Notes under the pieces: generated by a model | Told to the model about the DNA's origin: nothing | The model's database searches: none | What the model saw: only the letters and a program-made list of their open reading frames with translations | In this document: positions 8,839-18,020 of the stretch, piece after piece | How the letters are laid out: each line of letters starts with the position of its first letter | How positions within the stretch are numbered: the first letter of the stretch is position 1 | DNA from: Winogradskyella pacifica | GTDB lineage: Bacteria; Bacteroidota; Bacteroidia; Flavobacteriales; Flavobacteriaceae | DNA: 64,000 nucleotides | Assembly (NCBI RefSeq): GCF_013403915.1 | Contig: NZ_JABFDI010000014.1 | Location: forward strand, 54,989-118,988 | Reading direction: 5' to 3' | Translations under genes and position numbers: made by a program

Positions 8839-9701
8839 TCAATGTACTTGTTACTGCGAAAGACGGTCAATTAGGGCAATGCTTTCAAAGTTTGGTGGTT
8901 AAACATCCTAATATTCTATTTGTTTTTAAATCATCATCTGATTTAGATATAACAAACAAGGCTAAAGTAGAAGATGTGTTTAGTGAACAGTCGTTTGATT
9001 ATTGTATTAATTGTGCGGCTTACACGGCCGTAGATAAAGCCGAAGAAGCAATAGAATTAGCAGATAAGGTCAATCACTTAGGAGCTCAAAATATAGCTGA
9101 AGCTTGTAAAAAGTTTGAGGTCATTTTAATTCATATTTCTACAGACTTTGTGTTTGATGGTGAAGGGACAGCACCTTACTTAGAGGATGATATTACTAAT
9201 CCTTTAGGTGTTTATGGAAAAACGAAATTGGCAGGAGAACAGGTTATCGCTAAAACATTGCAAAGGTATTTTATAATTAGAACGTCGTGGTTGTACTCGG
9301 AATATGGTCATAATTTTTTAAAAACTATGTTAAGGTTAGCTAATGAACGTGATGAAATAGGCGTCGTAGGTGATCAAATAGGAAGTCCAACATATGCTAT
9401 GGATTTAGCCGATGCTACCTTACAAATTATTGCGTCTAGAAATACAAGTTACGGCATTTATCATTACAGTAACGAAGGTGTGGTTAGTTGGTACGATTTT
9501 GCAAAAGAAATATTTAGATTAAGTGATAGTCCTATAAAACTTAATAAAATTGAAACTAAAGATTACCCAACACCAGCTGTACGACCAAAGTATAGTATAA
9601 TGAATACCGAAAAGATAAGCCAGCTTTTAGACTCTAAAATACCAAATTGGAAATCTAGTCTAGCAATCGCCATGGTCAATTGTATTAAAAGTAAATCTTA
9701 A
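8835..9701 (+). CDS. rfbD: dTDP-4-dehydrorhamnose reductase
   Basis: The last step, NAD(P)H reduction to dTDP-L-rhamnose. The 288-residue SDR shows a GQLG nucleotide-binding loop, NCAAYTAVDKAE, STDFVFDG, and the YGKTKLAGE catalytic Tyr/Lys pair. The N-terminal glycine loop reads AKDGQLGQ instead of the usual GxxGQLG, a minor deviation. It ends next to a weak hairpin facing the convergent pyruvyl transferase gene. Confidence 0.96.
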   Translation: MINVLVTAKDGQLGQCFQSLVVKHPNILFVFKSSSDLDITNKAKVEDVFSEQSFDYCINCAAYTAVDKAEEAIELADKVNHLGAQNIAEACKKFEVILIHISTDFVFDGEGTAPYLEDDITNPLGVYGKTKLAGEQVIAKTLQRYFIIRTSWLYSEYGHNFLKTMLRLANERDEIGVVGDQIGSPTYAMDLADATLQIIASRNTSYGIYHYSNEGVVSWYDFAKEIFRLSDSPIKLNKIETKDYPTPAVRPKYSIMNTEKISQLLDSKIPNWKSSLAIAMVNCIKSKS

Positions 9702-9716
9702 AAGTCAATTTTAAGA
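9696..9716. terminator. Weak convergent terminator
   Basis: An 8-bp A/T-rich inverted repeat (TCTTAAAA / TTTTAAGA, 5-nt loop) overlaps the rfbD stop and is followed by CTAATTTTT. It sits exactly between the convergent rfbD and pyruvyl transferase genes. The low stem stability makes it a modest call. Confidence 0.45.
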
Positions 9717-9723
9717 CTAATTT

Positions 9724-10833
9724 TTAACCTCTTATTGCATTTAATAGATAAGTTTTAGACATTTCTTTTTGCATATTGAGCTTTTTATTTACTTCTAAAT
9801 AATCGATTTTTTCATTTAAAATAGCGACATCTTCTGTTTTAAATTGGTCAATATCAATAATTCTATTTTCTAGATCAAGTAACTTTAAAAGTGAATTAAA
9901 CCTGCTTAATCCTCTAGATTTATTCCCTATAATGATAAATTGTTTATTAAAAATTATTGAAAATACTAAACCGTGAAAAGAATCGGTAATTATAAAATCT
10001 GAGTAGTAAAAATGAGCTAACCAGTTCTCTATTAAATTAGAGCTCTTTAATGAGCTATTAGCATTCAAATAAATCTTATCTATTTTTAGATTCATTCGTT
10101 CAGAAATTTCATCAACAATTGAAGTGCTTTTTTCTGAAGCATCTAATACGTAATTGAATAACTCAATGTTACGAGAAAAATCGAGGCCTTTAATCATTTT
10201 CTCATAGAAACTTACATCTGGTAAAAATGAAGGATCAAGGGTATGAACAGCTTTGTTGTAGTTAAAACTGTCTTTACAAATTCTTAAACCATCTTCCTCT
10301 CGAGTAGATACTAAATCAAACGTTTGGATTAATGATTGAATTTTTAAGATGGACTCTGTTTTTCCTTCCCAAAAATCCTTTCCAAATGAAGCTGCGTAGG
10401 CTATTTTTTTTGTTTTTGAAGAAACAAAATCTAAAAAATAAGTAGGGTAGTTCTCTTTTATATATTCTAACCTCCAAACTTGATCACTACCTACAATAAT
10501 ACAATCTAAATCTTTTGTCACTTCTTTTAAATGCTCAGAAGTGTAAGTCGTTTTAGTTTTTACACTTAAATAGTCTTTAAAAAAAGGGGATACTTGTTTA
10601 CGAAAAAGCTTTATTGTTTTAAAGTTTTTAGGATCGTAAATATGATGTAATGGGTTAATTTCAATAAGCTTTATTAGCCAAGATTTAACGACGCTTTCTG
10701 GGTGTTTCTTATCTATCCAAACAGCTTCAAATCCATTGGACTCAATAAAGTTATATAATGCAGCTAATTGAATAATTCCTCCATAATTATTGTTTATAGG
10801 AAGCGTTAAAATTCCAATTTTTAATTTTGTCAT
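9724..10833 (-). CDS. Polysaccharide pyruvyl transferase family protein
   Basis: The 369 residues match the PS_pyruv_trans family, which includes CsaB-like enzymes that transfer pyruvate from phosphoenolpyruvate to sugars as ketals. Visible motifs are the N-terminal NNNYGGIIQLAALYNFI, GSDQVWR (about residue 121), and the C-terminal ITDSFHGLVFSIIF with the conserved His. It lies against the direction of the surrounding locus, 3 nt downstream of the nitroreductase gene, so the two form a small operon. The likely job is pyruvylation of the surface polysaccharide. Not every member of this family is a proven pyruvyl transferase. Confidence 0.9.
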   Translation of the reverse strand: MTKLKIGILTLPINNNYGGIIQLAALYNFIESNGFEAVWIDKKHPESVVKSWLIKLIEINPLHHIYDPKNFKTIKLFRKQVSPFFKDYLSVKTKTTYTSEHLKEVTKDLDCIIVGSDQVWRLEYIKENYPTYFLDFVSSKTKKIAYAASFGKDFWEGKTESILKIQSLIQTFDLVSTREEDGLRICKDSFNYNKAVHTLDPSFLPDVSFYEKMIKGLDFSRNIELFNYVLDASEKSTSIVDEISERMNLKIDKIYLNANSSLKSSNLIENWLAHFYYSDFIITDSFHGLVFSIIFNKQFIIIGNKSRGLSRFNSLLKLLDLENRIIDIDQFKTEDVAILNEKIDYLEVNKKLNMQKEMSKTYLLNAIRG

Positions 10834-10836
10834 TAA

Positions 10837-11877
10837 TTATTTGATTATGGTTAAAACTTCATCTAAATCTCTCCTTTTGGATAATGTTGTTTTAAAGTTT
10901 TCATCTGCCTCCCCAATGGCAATTAAACATATAACTTTTTCAGAACTATTAATATCGAGTATTTGTTTAATTCTTTTTTCGTCGTCTTTTTCTTTTGCCC
11001 AGTTTGCAGGACAGGCAGCAATATTATAAAAGTGCAATGAATATAAGAGGTTCATGAGATAAACTCCTCCGTCTATATAAAATTGATAACGTTCTCCAAT
11101 CGAATAATAATAATTAACGTCTGTGGTAATAATAAGTAGTTGGTTAATGTTTTGGGTAAAACCATTTAATCCTGCTTGTAATTCTAAAACTTTATCAATT
11201 TTTGATTTGTCTTTTAAATAATAGGCTTTGGACGGTTGTCTATTGCATACAGAAGGTGCATTTTTAGAAAGCATTATAGCTTTCTCAATTGTAGAGTCGT
11301 CTATTAAATTACCCGTAAAGTTTCTAACACTTTTTCTAGAGTCTGAAAATTTATCAAATGAAGAAAAAGTATGATCAAAAAAATCATTTTTTGTATATTC
11401 AATAACTCCACTAAAGGTATTATTGTATGCGCTATTTAAATGATTTTTATAGAAAAGATAATCGTCTTCAGCATAAAAAGAAGAGATATCAAAATTGTTC
11501 TTTTTGTGCAGTTCGTAATATTCGCACATAACACTGTATGCTACGCTTATTTGAGACTTATTAGAATTAGTGAGTACTTTTTGGTTTTTAAGATACTTGT
11601 TAAGTCTTTTTATTTTATCTTTAGCAAAGCCATATTTTGTTTGAGAAAATAAGAGTCCTTTTTCAATTGAATGGTAGTCTAAGATTATTTTAGCTTCAAT
11701 TTTATTTAATGTGTTAACCTTAAATACATTTGAGTGCTTACAATAAAAAAAAGTGTCAGAAAACATGTTTGTAACAACATTGACATAAGGAAAATACCGT
11801 TTGTAAACCCAAGAACTGATCTGGTAAATTTTGGATTTTTTATTTTCTTTAAAAATTTTCTTTATGAAAAATTTCAT
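10837..11877 (-). CDS. Nitroreductase-like protein with N-terminal extension
   Basis: This 346-residue protein has about 165 residues of unrecognised helical sequence followed by an FMN nitroreductase-type domain: SRKSVRNFTG, APSVCNRQPSKAYYL, and a C-terminal YFxxG-like region with SLHFYNIAACPANW. Standard nitroreductases are about 200 residues, so the N-terminal part is an added domain. Families of this kind recur beside pyruvyl transferases in capsule clusters, where their substrate is unknown. It has its own promoter at 11910-11938. Confidence 0.8.
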   Translation of the reverse strand: MKFFIKKIFKENKKSKIYQISSWVYKRYFPYVNVVTNMFSDTFFYCKHSNVFKVNTLNKIEAKIILDYHSIEKGLLFSQTKYGFAKDKIKRLNKYLKNQKVLTNSNKSQISVAYSVMCEYYELHKKNNFDISSFYAEDDYLFYKNHLNSAYNNTFSGVIEYTKNDFFDHTFSSFDKFSDSRKSVRNFTGNLIDDSTIEKAIMLSKNAPSVCNRQPSKAYYLKDKSKIDKVLELQAGLNGFTQNINQLLIITTDVNYYYSIGERYQFYIDGGVYLMNLLYSLHFYNIAACPANWAKEKDDEKRIKQILDINSSEKVICLIAIGEADENFKTTLSKRRDLDEVLTIIK

Positions 11878-11909
11878 GTAATTATTAAATTAATACATTA
11901 AATTATCTC

Positions 11910-11938
11910 CAAAAGTATCATTATTTTTTATGCTTCAA
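11910..11938 (-). promoter_or_regulatory. Promoter of the nitroreductase-pyruvyl transferase pair
   Basis: On the minus strand there is TTG, an 18-nt spacer, then TACTTTTG, which matches both the -33 (TTG) and -7 (TAnnTTTG) elements of the Bacteroidota promoter at accepted spacing. The -7 element ends about 33 nt before the nitroreductase ATG, leaving a short leader. Confidence 0.65.
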
Positions 11939-12032
11939 GTTTTTAAATCTACAATTTTCATTATTATTTTCCGCTACAACATTTATTAACTACTTTCGGC
12001 AATTAGTAAAAGAGTTTATACTATAATATTAC

Positions 12033-13283
12033 ATGAATTTTCGTAATAATTTTTTTAATAATAAATATTTTATTTTAACTGACCAAGTATTAACCTCTTT
12101 AATGAACTTTGGTTCTGTTCTTGTATTATCAACAGTTTTAAATGAAACTGTTTTTAGTGAATTTGTAGTTCTGTACAGTTATTCTACACTTATAAATATA
12201 ATATTAACTACTGTTTTCTCTGCACCAATATTGGTTTTTGGTATTAAGAAATGGCATAGCGAAAAGTTTAACTATTTGAGTGTGAATATTATTTATTTCA
12301 CAATTTTCAATATCGTATTTTCAATAATATCTTTTTTCTTTTTAAGAATTCAGGTAACTCAGATTTTTTTATTGAATTTCTTACTGATGAATTTTGGATT
12401 GACATTAGTAGAGATTTTTAAAAGATTTATTTTTTCAAATAAAGTAATTTCTACGGGGTTTGCGCCTGTTAGTTCATTGCTGATGAATATCGTTTTTTTT
12501 AGTGGTATATATGCCTATAAAGATACCTTAAGTTTAAATCTAATCTTGGTAGTTTATTGGGTTGCTTATTTACTTGCAAGTCTATTTTTTGTAATTATTA
12601 TATATTATAAAACGGATATTAAAAAAGAATTATCCGTTTTAAGTATTTTTAATAAGGATTTTTATACTTCCGTATTTTTTACCCACTTTAAATATGCCAA
12701 ATGGATTCTTGCAGGTGCTGTTTCTTTTTGGGTTTATACACAAGGTATTTATATTTTTGGTAAAGCTTTTGGAGTGTCTGATTTTGCAATAAGTAAACTG
12801 AGAATTATTCAAAATCTATTTGGCGTTTTTACAATTTTATTGATAGGAATGGATAATTTTTTGACACCGACCTTTTCCATGAAAGCATTAGAATCTGAAA
12901 ATTTGATTCCAGTTGTTATGAAAGATTTCTATAAGCGCTATACCAAACCCTTAGTGCTTATCTATATTGTTTCAATTCCTGTAATGTATATCGTATATTG
13001 TTTTTTATATCAAGACAAATATGGTGAAGGTATAGCCTATATTTTAATCGTTTGGTTCGCTCAATTGATTGCGATGTCTACGAAACCAATTTCGATTGCT
13101 TTAAAGGCTAAAGAAGTTACTTATCCATTGTTTTATTCACATCTATTTGGAGCGATTTCTATGATTATATTCGGAGTTGTATTAATTACTTTGTTTAATG
13201 ACATGGGGTTTGTATTAACTTTGTTATTTGCCTTTATAACAGCCAATTTGATGAATTATATATATTATAGAAAAATTTTTTAA
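12033..13283 (+). CDS. Wzx-like oligosaccharide flippase
   Basis: A very hydrophobic protein of 416 residues with about 12 predicted membrane helices, resembling the MATE/MVF-type polysaccharide flippases that move lipid-linked repeat units to the periplasmic face. No short signature motif exists for the family, so the call rests on hydropathy, length and position in the locus. It starts the rightward block after the divergent nitroreductase gene and is followed after 1 nt by the polymerase-like gene. Its A+T content is visibly higher than that of the housekeeping genes, as is usual for polysaccharide-specific genes. Confidence 0.8.
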   Translation: MNFRNNFFNNKYFILTDQVLTSLMNFGSVLVLSTVLNETVFSEFVVLYSYSTLINIILTTVFSAPILVFGIKKWHSEKFNYLSVNIIYFTIFNIVFSIISFFFLRIQVTQIFLLNFLLMNFGLTLVEIFKRFIFSNKVISTGFAPVSSLLMNIVFFSGIYAYKDTLSLNLILVVYWVAYLLASLFFVIIIYYKTDIKKELSVLSIFNKDFYTSVFFTHFKYAKWILAGAVSFWVYTQGIYIFGKAFGVSDFAISKLRIIQNLFGVFTILLIGMDNFLTPTFSMKALESENLIPVVMKDFYKRYTKPLVLIYIVSIPVMYIVYCFLYQDKYGEGIAYILIVWFAQLIAMSTKPISIALKAKEVTYPLFYSHLFGAISMIIFGVVLITLFNDMGFVLTLLFAFITANLMNYIYYRKIF

Positions 13284-13284
13284 T

Positions 13285-14688
13285 ATGGATTTAATAAAAA
13301 AAACCTATATTTTTATTTTTTTATTAGGAATATTTTTTCTGCCATTTAATTCTGAAGTACCTGGTTTTATGAGCTTTTTGGGGGAATATAGTTCCGACTC
13401 GGCTCCAATATTTTTTCTTATAGCGTTTATTGTATTATTCATTCATGATTTGTTGAGGTTTAAAATATCCTTACCATTTGCACATCCCATTTATCAGGCA
13501 TTCTTCATGTTTTTTATTTTTATAGTGGTTGCTGCCTTTTTTAATTTTTTTAATATATCAGAATACTATTTTAAGCATACATCTGGCTGGGTTCGTTATC
13601 TAAAACAATTGATTTCTGTAATACTCGCATATTTTATGCTGTTTTACTTATTCTATAATGTTTGTATAAATTTGGGTGTGATAAAAACATTCTTTGTTGT
13701 AAGAAAGACGATGTTCTGGAGTCTTATCGTGGTTTTTATTGTTGGGCTTATTCAGTTTCTAATTTATTCGGGCGTTACTCAGCTCATAGGGGTTTATCAA
13801 TTATTTGATTATTTACCATTTACAAGACCTACTTTATATTTTGAATTAAAAAGAGTTAATGCTACAGCTTGGAGGCCTCCAGATTTAGGTATATACGTAA
13901 TAAGTATATCAGGTTTTATATTTAGTTATATCCTTACAAATAAGAAATGGTATAGGTTTATTCCTTTTTTACTTGTGATTTTTTTAAGTGTTGTTTCTAA
14001 ATCACGAACAGCTTTAGTAACTGTGTTTTTACAGCTTATATTTTTAGGGTATTTTTCATATAAGAATTATTACCTATTTAGAAATATTTTTAGAAAAATA
14101 GTTATTCTTTTAGTTTGCATTCTCCCTGTCGTATTAATGCTTAAAGGAGATATTATATATGATACAATTAATGAAAGAATTGAATCTTTAAATTTTACAG
14201 ATACAAAATCTGACAATGCTAGATCTAATCAATCAAGGTTTGGAATACAGTACGCTAATTTTCAGGTTTTTAAAAAATATCCAATTACAGGTATAGGTTG
14301 GGGACAGCAGGCATTTGAATCGAAAGAATTATATCCGGAGTGGGCCACAAAAGGTAATTATGAATTTAAGGCGTACTATTTAAATGAAGACGTTAAATCC
14401 TTTCCTCCTGGGTATAATCTCTATATAAGGATACTTGCTGAAACCGGAATTCTTGGTTTTATATTTTTTATAATGTTTCTATCGTTAACCTTTTATTATA
14501 CTTATAAATTCCTTAATTCTAATGAAGGTTATAATTATATTGGTATAACACTTTATGTCGTTTTTTTCGGAACTCTTTTGATGTGGCTACAAATAGATTC
14601 ATTTAGAATATATATATTTTGGCTGGGGTTAGCTATGCTTATTTGTTTAAGGAGAATTGGTAATTTAGGAAATAATGTAAAATGGTAA
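13285..14688 (+). CDS. O-antigen polymerase/ligase-like membrane protein (first copy)
   Basis: The 467 residues contain about 10-12 membrane helices and one large loop before the last helices that carries a GIGWGQQAF segment (about residues 337-345), the GxGxG-type loop of the Wzy/WaaL (O-antigen ligase) family. SKSRTALVTVFLQ in the middle is also typical. It either polymerises repeat units or ligates them to an acceptor; sequence alone does not decide. It overlaps the next glycosyltransferase gene by 7 nt. Confidence 0.82.
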   Translation: MDLIKKTYIFIFLLGIFFLPFNSEVPGFMSFLGEYSSDSAPIFFLIAFIVLFIHDLLRFKISLPFAHPIYQAFFMFFIFIVVAAFFNFFNISEYYFKHTSGWVRYLKQLISVILAYFMLFYLFYNVCINLGVIKTFFVVRKTMFWSLIVVFIVGLIQFLIYSGVTQLIGVYQLFDYLPFTRPTLYFELKRVNATAWRPPDLGIYVISISGFIFSYILTNKKWYRFIPFLLVIFLSVVSKSRTALVTVFLQLIFLGYFSYKNYYLFRNIFRKIVILLVCILPVVLMLKGDIIYDTINERIESLNFTDTKSDNARSNQSRFGIQYANFQVFKKYPITGIGWGQQAFESKELYPEWATKGNYEFKAYYLNEDVKSFPPGYNLYIRILAETGILGFIFFIMFLSLTFYYTYKFLNSNEGYNYIGITLYVVFFGTLLMWLQIDSFRIYIFWLGLAMLICLRRIGNLGNNVKW

Positions 14689-15491
14689 ATAATCAGAACA
14701 AATTAATTATTCTTATATGTCATTATAACAATTTAGAAGGTTTAAATGCCTCTATATTGTCTATTAATGAGTCAATTGAAGTAGATATTTTAATTGTTGA
14801 TGATGGTAGTATAGAAAAACCAAACTTAGCTTCTTTAAAAGAAAAATATAAAGGGGGTGATATCTTTTTAGAAATATTGCCTAAAAACATGGGTGTTGGT
14901 ATGGCCACTAATCATGGACTTGAAGTCATCCTAAAAATGAATTATGAGTTTACAGGACGACTAGACTGTGGGGATACAAATCATACTGATAAGTATTCAA
15001 AGCAAATCACTTACCTTAGAGAACATCCCGAAATTAAGTTGGTAGGTACTTTTGTTAATATGGTTGATACAAATGGGAAATTACTTTTTGTGTTAAAGCA
15101 CCCAACGACCTACGACTCAATAATTAAAAAGATACATTTGAATAGTACTTTCGTAAATTCAAGTGTTATTTATTATGTAGATATTTTAAAAGACGTAGGA
15201 TTGTTTCCCGAAAAATATCATAGAAATGGTGAGGATTTTGCCTTTTTCTTTAATGTGATCAAAAAATTTAAAGTAGCGAATATGCCTGAGGTTTTATTAG
15301 ATTATGTAGTGGACCCAAACTCACTTTCTAGTACAAGACGAGTAGAGCAAGTTAAAGCTAGAATTAGTATTTTAAAATCACATTTTTATTTCGGATTTTA
15401 TCCTATTTATGGTCTAATTAGAAATTACATCCTGTTACTAGCACCGAGAGATTTTACAACTTTTATAAAAAAAATTATTAATAAAAATTGA
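14682..15491 (+). CDS. Glycosyltransferase family 2
   Basis: A 269-residue GT-A enzyme. The N-terminus ILICHYNNLEGLNASILSI, IVDDGS (about residues 43-48) and the metal-binding acidic motif in GRLDCGD (about 87-93) define the family 2 fold. The GT-A domain comes first, with a short amphipathic C-terminal tail. The sugar donor cannot be predicted. It overlaps its neighbours by 7 and 4 nt, so it belongs to one transcription unit with the two Wzy-like genes. Confidence 0.9.
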   Translation: MVNNQNKLIILICHYNNLEGLNASILSINESIEVDILIVDDGSIEKPNLASLKEKYKGGDIFLEILPKNMGVGMATNHGLEVILKMNYEFTGRLDCGDTNHTDKYSKQITYLREHPEIKLVGTFVNMVDTNGKLLFVLKHPTTYDSIIKKIHLNSTFVNSSVIYYVDILKDVGLFPEKYHRNGEDFAFFFNVIKKFKVANMPEVLLDYVVDPNSLSSTRRVEQVKARISILKSHFYFGFYPIYGLIRNYILLLAPRDFTTFIKKIINKN

Positions 15492-16699
15492 AAAAGAATC
15501 TTGAATATATCTATCTAACTGTTTTTTCGCTTTTTTGTGCTGTAGTTCCTTTTACAGATTTAGGTGAAGCAATTCCTAATATAATCTTAATAGTCTTAAT
15601 CGCTTTATTTCCTTTTGTAGTTCAAAAACAAAATTGGAGAAAAATTTTAGATAAGAGATTCTACACCCTATATCTTTTAGTTTTTTTATTAACGATTCAG
15701 TTAGTTATATTTAAGCGGTGGGAAGATTTTAAATTTGTCAATAATTTATGGTTAGTCGTACTTATTTTAATCTCATCTATACCAATTAAGAATAAGTTAG
15801 TTCCAATTCTTTCATTTATTTATGGATCATTAGCTTTACTTGTTATATCTGCTATAAATTTAGTTATTCACTACAAATTATCAGGGCAGTTTAATATGAC
15901 AGTAGGTGACCATGTATCATCAATTTTGTTAGGAGATAGACCATATATTGGGTATGTATATGTATTAAGCTTTTGTATGTGTTTGTATGTTGCGACTCAA
16001 GTTTCTAAAGCAAAATTTCTATATTATATTTTAGCACTATTATTTCTAATCTTTTTATTAATTATTTCAGCAAGAATTTCGTTGATTTCAATTATTATAG
16101 GAGTTTTAGCTTATTTCTGTTATGCTAAAAACAGAAAAAAAGCAGGATTGATAATCATTACACTGTGCTTTTTTAGCGTTGTTATGTTTTCTATTAACCC
16201 AAGTTTAAAAAAGCGTTTTTTCATATCTAATACTAACTATAGTATTGAACAGATGGTTAAGTTTGAGCCTAGATATTTTATATGGAGCTGTGCAAATGAT
16301 ATTTTTTTTCAGAATAAAAGTTATTTGGCCGGGAGCGGCTTCGTTAACATTAACAATGAATTAGAAAACTGCTATGTAAACAGGTTAGATTTTGCAGATG
16401 AAAAGCAACAAGATTTTTTTGTAAGAAGTAAATTTAATACTCATAATCAATTTATTAATTTCTTGTTAAGCTCTGGTGTTTTGATGTTTTTAATATTTAT
16501 CATCTTTTTTGTGCTTTGGCTCAAGCTAGATTACAAAAGTTATTATTCTTTTATTTTGCTGTTATCTCTAATTCTTTTCTGTTCAGTAGAGAACGTTTTA
16601 ACGAGACAAATGGGAGGAGAGTTGTTTGCTCTAACATTAGTTTTTTCTACAATGATTTCCTCTAAAGTCCAAAATCACAATAAGCCTTCATTAAAATAA
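15488..16699 (+). CDS. O-antigen polymerase/ligase-like membrane protein (second copy)
   Basis: A second multi-span protein of the O-antigen ligase/Wzy type: 403 residues, about 10 helices, a SARISLISIIIGVLAYF segment, and a late periplasmic loop with HNQFINFLLSSG, the conserved His-containing region of the family. The start is a TTG that overlaps the preceding stop (TTGA). Two such proteins in one locus suggest that one polymerises and the other ligates. A 156-nt A/T-rich gap follows. Confidence 0.8.
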   Translation: MKKNLEYIYLTVFSLFCAVVPFTDLGEAIPNIILIVLIALFPFVVQKQNWRKILDKRFYTLYLLVFLLTIQLVIFKRWEDFKFVNNLWLVVLILISSIPIKNKLVPILSFIYGSLALLVISAINLVIHYKLSGQFNMTVGDHVSSILLGDRPYIGYVYVLSFCMCLYVATQVSKAKFLYYILALLFLIFLLIISARISLISIIIGVLAYFCYAKNRKKAGLIIITLCFFSVVMFSINPSLKKRFFISNTNYSIEQMVKFEPRYFIWSCANDIFFQNKSYLAGSGFVNINNELENCYVNRLDFADEKQQDFFVRSKFNTHNQFINFLLSSGVLMFLIFIIFFVLWLKLDYKSYYSFILLLSLILFCSVENVLTRQMGGELFALTLVFSTMISSKVQNHNKPSLK

Positions 16700-16793
16700 T
16701 TGGTACTTTTCTTAAAGTTTATGATTTAAAATTGAAGAATTAAGTTCAAAAGGAATTAAATTAATTAGTATTTACTTTAGTAGCTAAATAAAT

Positions 16794-16801
16794 TATATTT
16801 G
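16794..16801 (+). promoter_or_regulatory. Putative -7 element before the GT4 gene
   Basis: TATATTTG, an exact TAnnTTTG match, lies 54 nt upstream of the GT4 start, in the largest gap of the rightward glycan block. It may give the distal genes (GT4, sugar transferases, GT2) an extra promoter. No clear -33 TTG was found. Confidence 0.4.
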
Positions 16802-16855
16802 TTAACTATTAATTCAGGCTCGTTATTATTCTAAAAATTAATTATTTTTCCTTTA

Positions 16856-17986
16856 ATGAATAAAATAAAAATAGCACATATTCTTAATTCAGTTGGAGGG
16901 GTAGATGTCTCATTACGTTTAATTTTAACGAATATTGATAGTTCTAAATTTGAAAATATTGTTATTCATAGTAATGATGATACAAAAGTTCCATATTTGG
17001 ATAATGCTGAGAACCCTATTAAAGATTATAAATTACCAATCAAAAGGGAGATTAGTGTATTTAAAGACTTTGCTGCCATTTTTAATACATTAAAAATTTT
17101 AAGAAAGGAGAAACCACAAGTTATACACGCTCATAGTGCAAAAGGAGGTATCATTGGGAAGATAGTAGGTTTCATATTAAAAATACCTGTCTTACACACA
17201 CCTCAAGCTTATTCTTATTTAAGTGCAGAAACTAGTTTTAAGCAACGCTTATACCTTTTTGTTGAGCGATGTTTTAGAGGTTTTAATAATAAAATTTTAG
17301 CATCTTCTGTTTCTGAAAAAAATAGAGCCATTGAAGAGGTGGGCTATAAAAAAGAGAATGTATTGTTATTTAATAATTCAATTAATCCAATCTCTGATAT
17401 AGAAGATTTGTCTATAAAAAAAACTTGGCCAGATTATTATATCTGTTCTGTTGGCCGTCCTTCTTACCAAAAAAACATTGAGCTTATGCTAGATGTATTA
17501 GTTGAGGTAAAAAAAACGCTGCCAGAAGTTCATCTTGTACTAATGGGTGTTGGTTATCACTCACCAAGTCTTAACACGGTCAAAGAAATAATTAAACAAC
17601 AAAATTTAGGTACTAATGTTACGCTTTTAGAATGGACATCACGAAATGATATATTTAATATTATTAAAAGCTCTCAACTATATATTTCTACAGCAAGATA
17701 TGAAGGGTTGCCTTATTCTGTAATAGAAAGTCTGGCGCTAAAAAAAGCTATAGTGGCAACTGATGCTGATGGAAATAGAGATTTGGTAGAGAATAATTAT
17801 AATGGTTACCTTATTCAAAATGAAGATAAGTTTAAGTTTTCTGAAGGCATAATAAAGTTGATTAGTACCAATGATATAAATATTAAGTTTTCTGAAAACT
17901 CGTTAAAACTGTTTAACAGTAAATTTGATATTAATAAGAATATTATTAAGCTAGAAAAAATTTATAGTGAACATTTAAAAAAGTAA
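16856..17986 (+). CDS. Glycosyltransferase family 4
   Basis: A GT-B enzyme of 376 residues. The N-terminal domain includes ILNSVGGVDVSLRLIL and VIHAHSAKGGIIGKI. The C-terminal nucleotide-sugar domain has VGRPSYQKNIELMLDVL (about residues 199-215) and the ExE-like YEGLPYSVIESLALKK (about 281-296), typical of retaining family 4 enzymes. It adds a sugar to the repeat unit, probably at the cytoplasmic membrane face; donor and acceptor are unknown. Confidence 0.92.
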   Translation: MNKIKIAHILNSVGGVDVSLRLILTNIDSSKFENIVIHSNDDTKVPYLDNAENPIKDYKLPIKREISVFKDFAAIFNTLKILRKEKPQVIHAHSAKGGIIGKIVGFILKIPVLHTPQAYSYLSAETSFKQRLYLFVERCFRGFNNKILASSVSEKNRAIEEVGYKKENVLLFNNSINPISDIEDLSIKKTWPDYYICSVGRPSYQKNIELMLDVLVEVKKTLPEVHLVLMGVGYHSPSLNTVKEIIKQQNLGTNVTLLEWTSRNDIFNIIKSSQLYISTARYEGLPYSVIESLALKKAIVATDADGNRDLVENNYNGYLIQNEDKFKFSEGIIKLISTNDINIKFSENSLKLFNSKFDINKNIIKLEKIYSEHLKK

Positions 17987-18020
17987 TATTAATAATTTTA
18001 TTAAATAATAAAGCACACCA

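Noticed and set aside
9724..11877. Recent insertion of the pyruvyl transferase/nitroreductase pair by a mobile element
   Set aside because: No transposase, inverted repeats or target duplications flank the pair; inversion or ancestral assembly of the locus is as likely.
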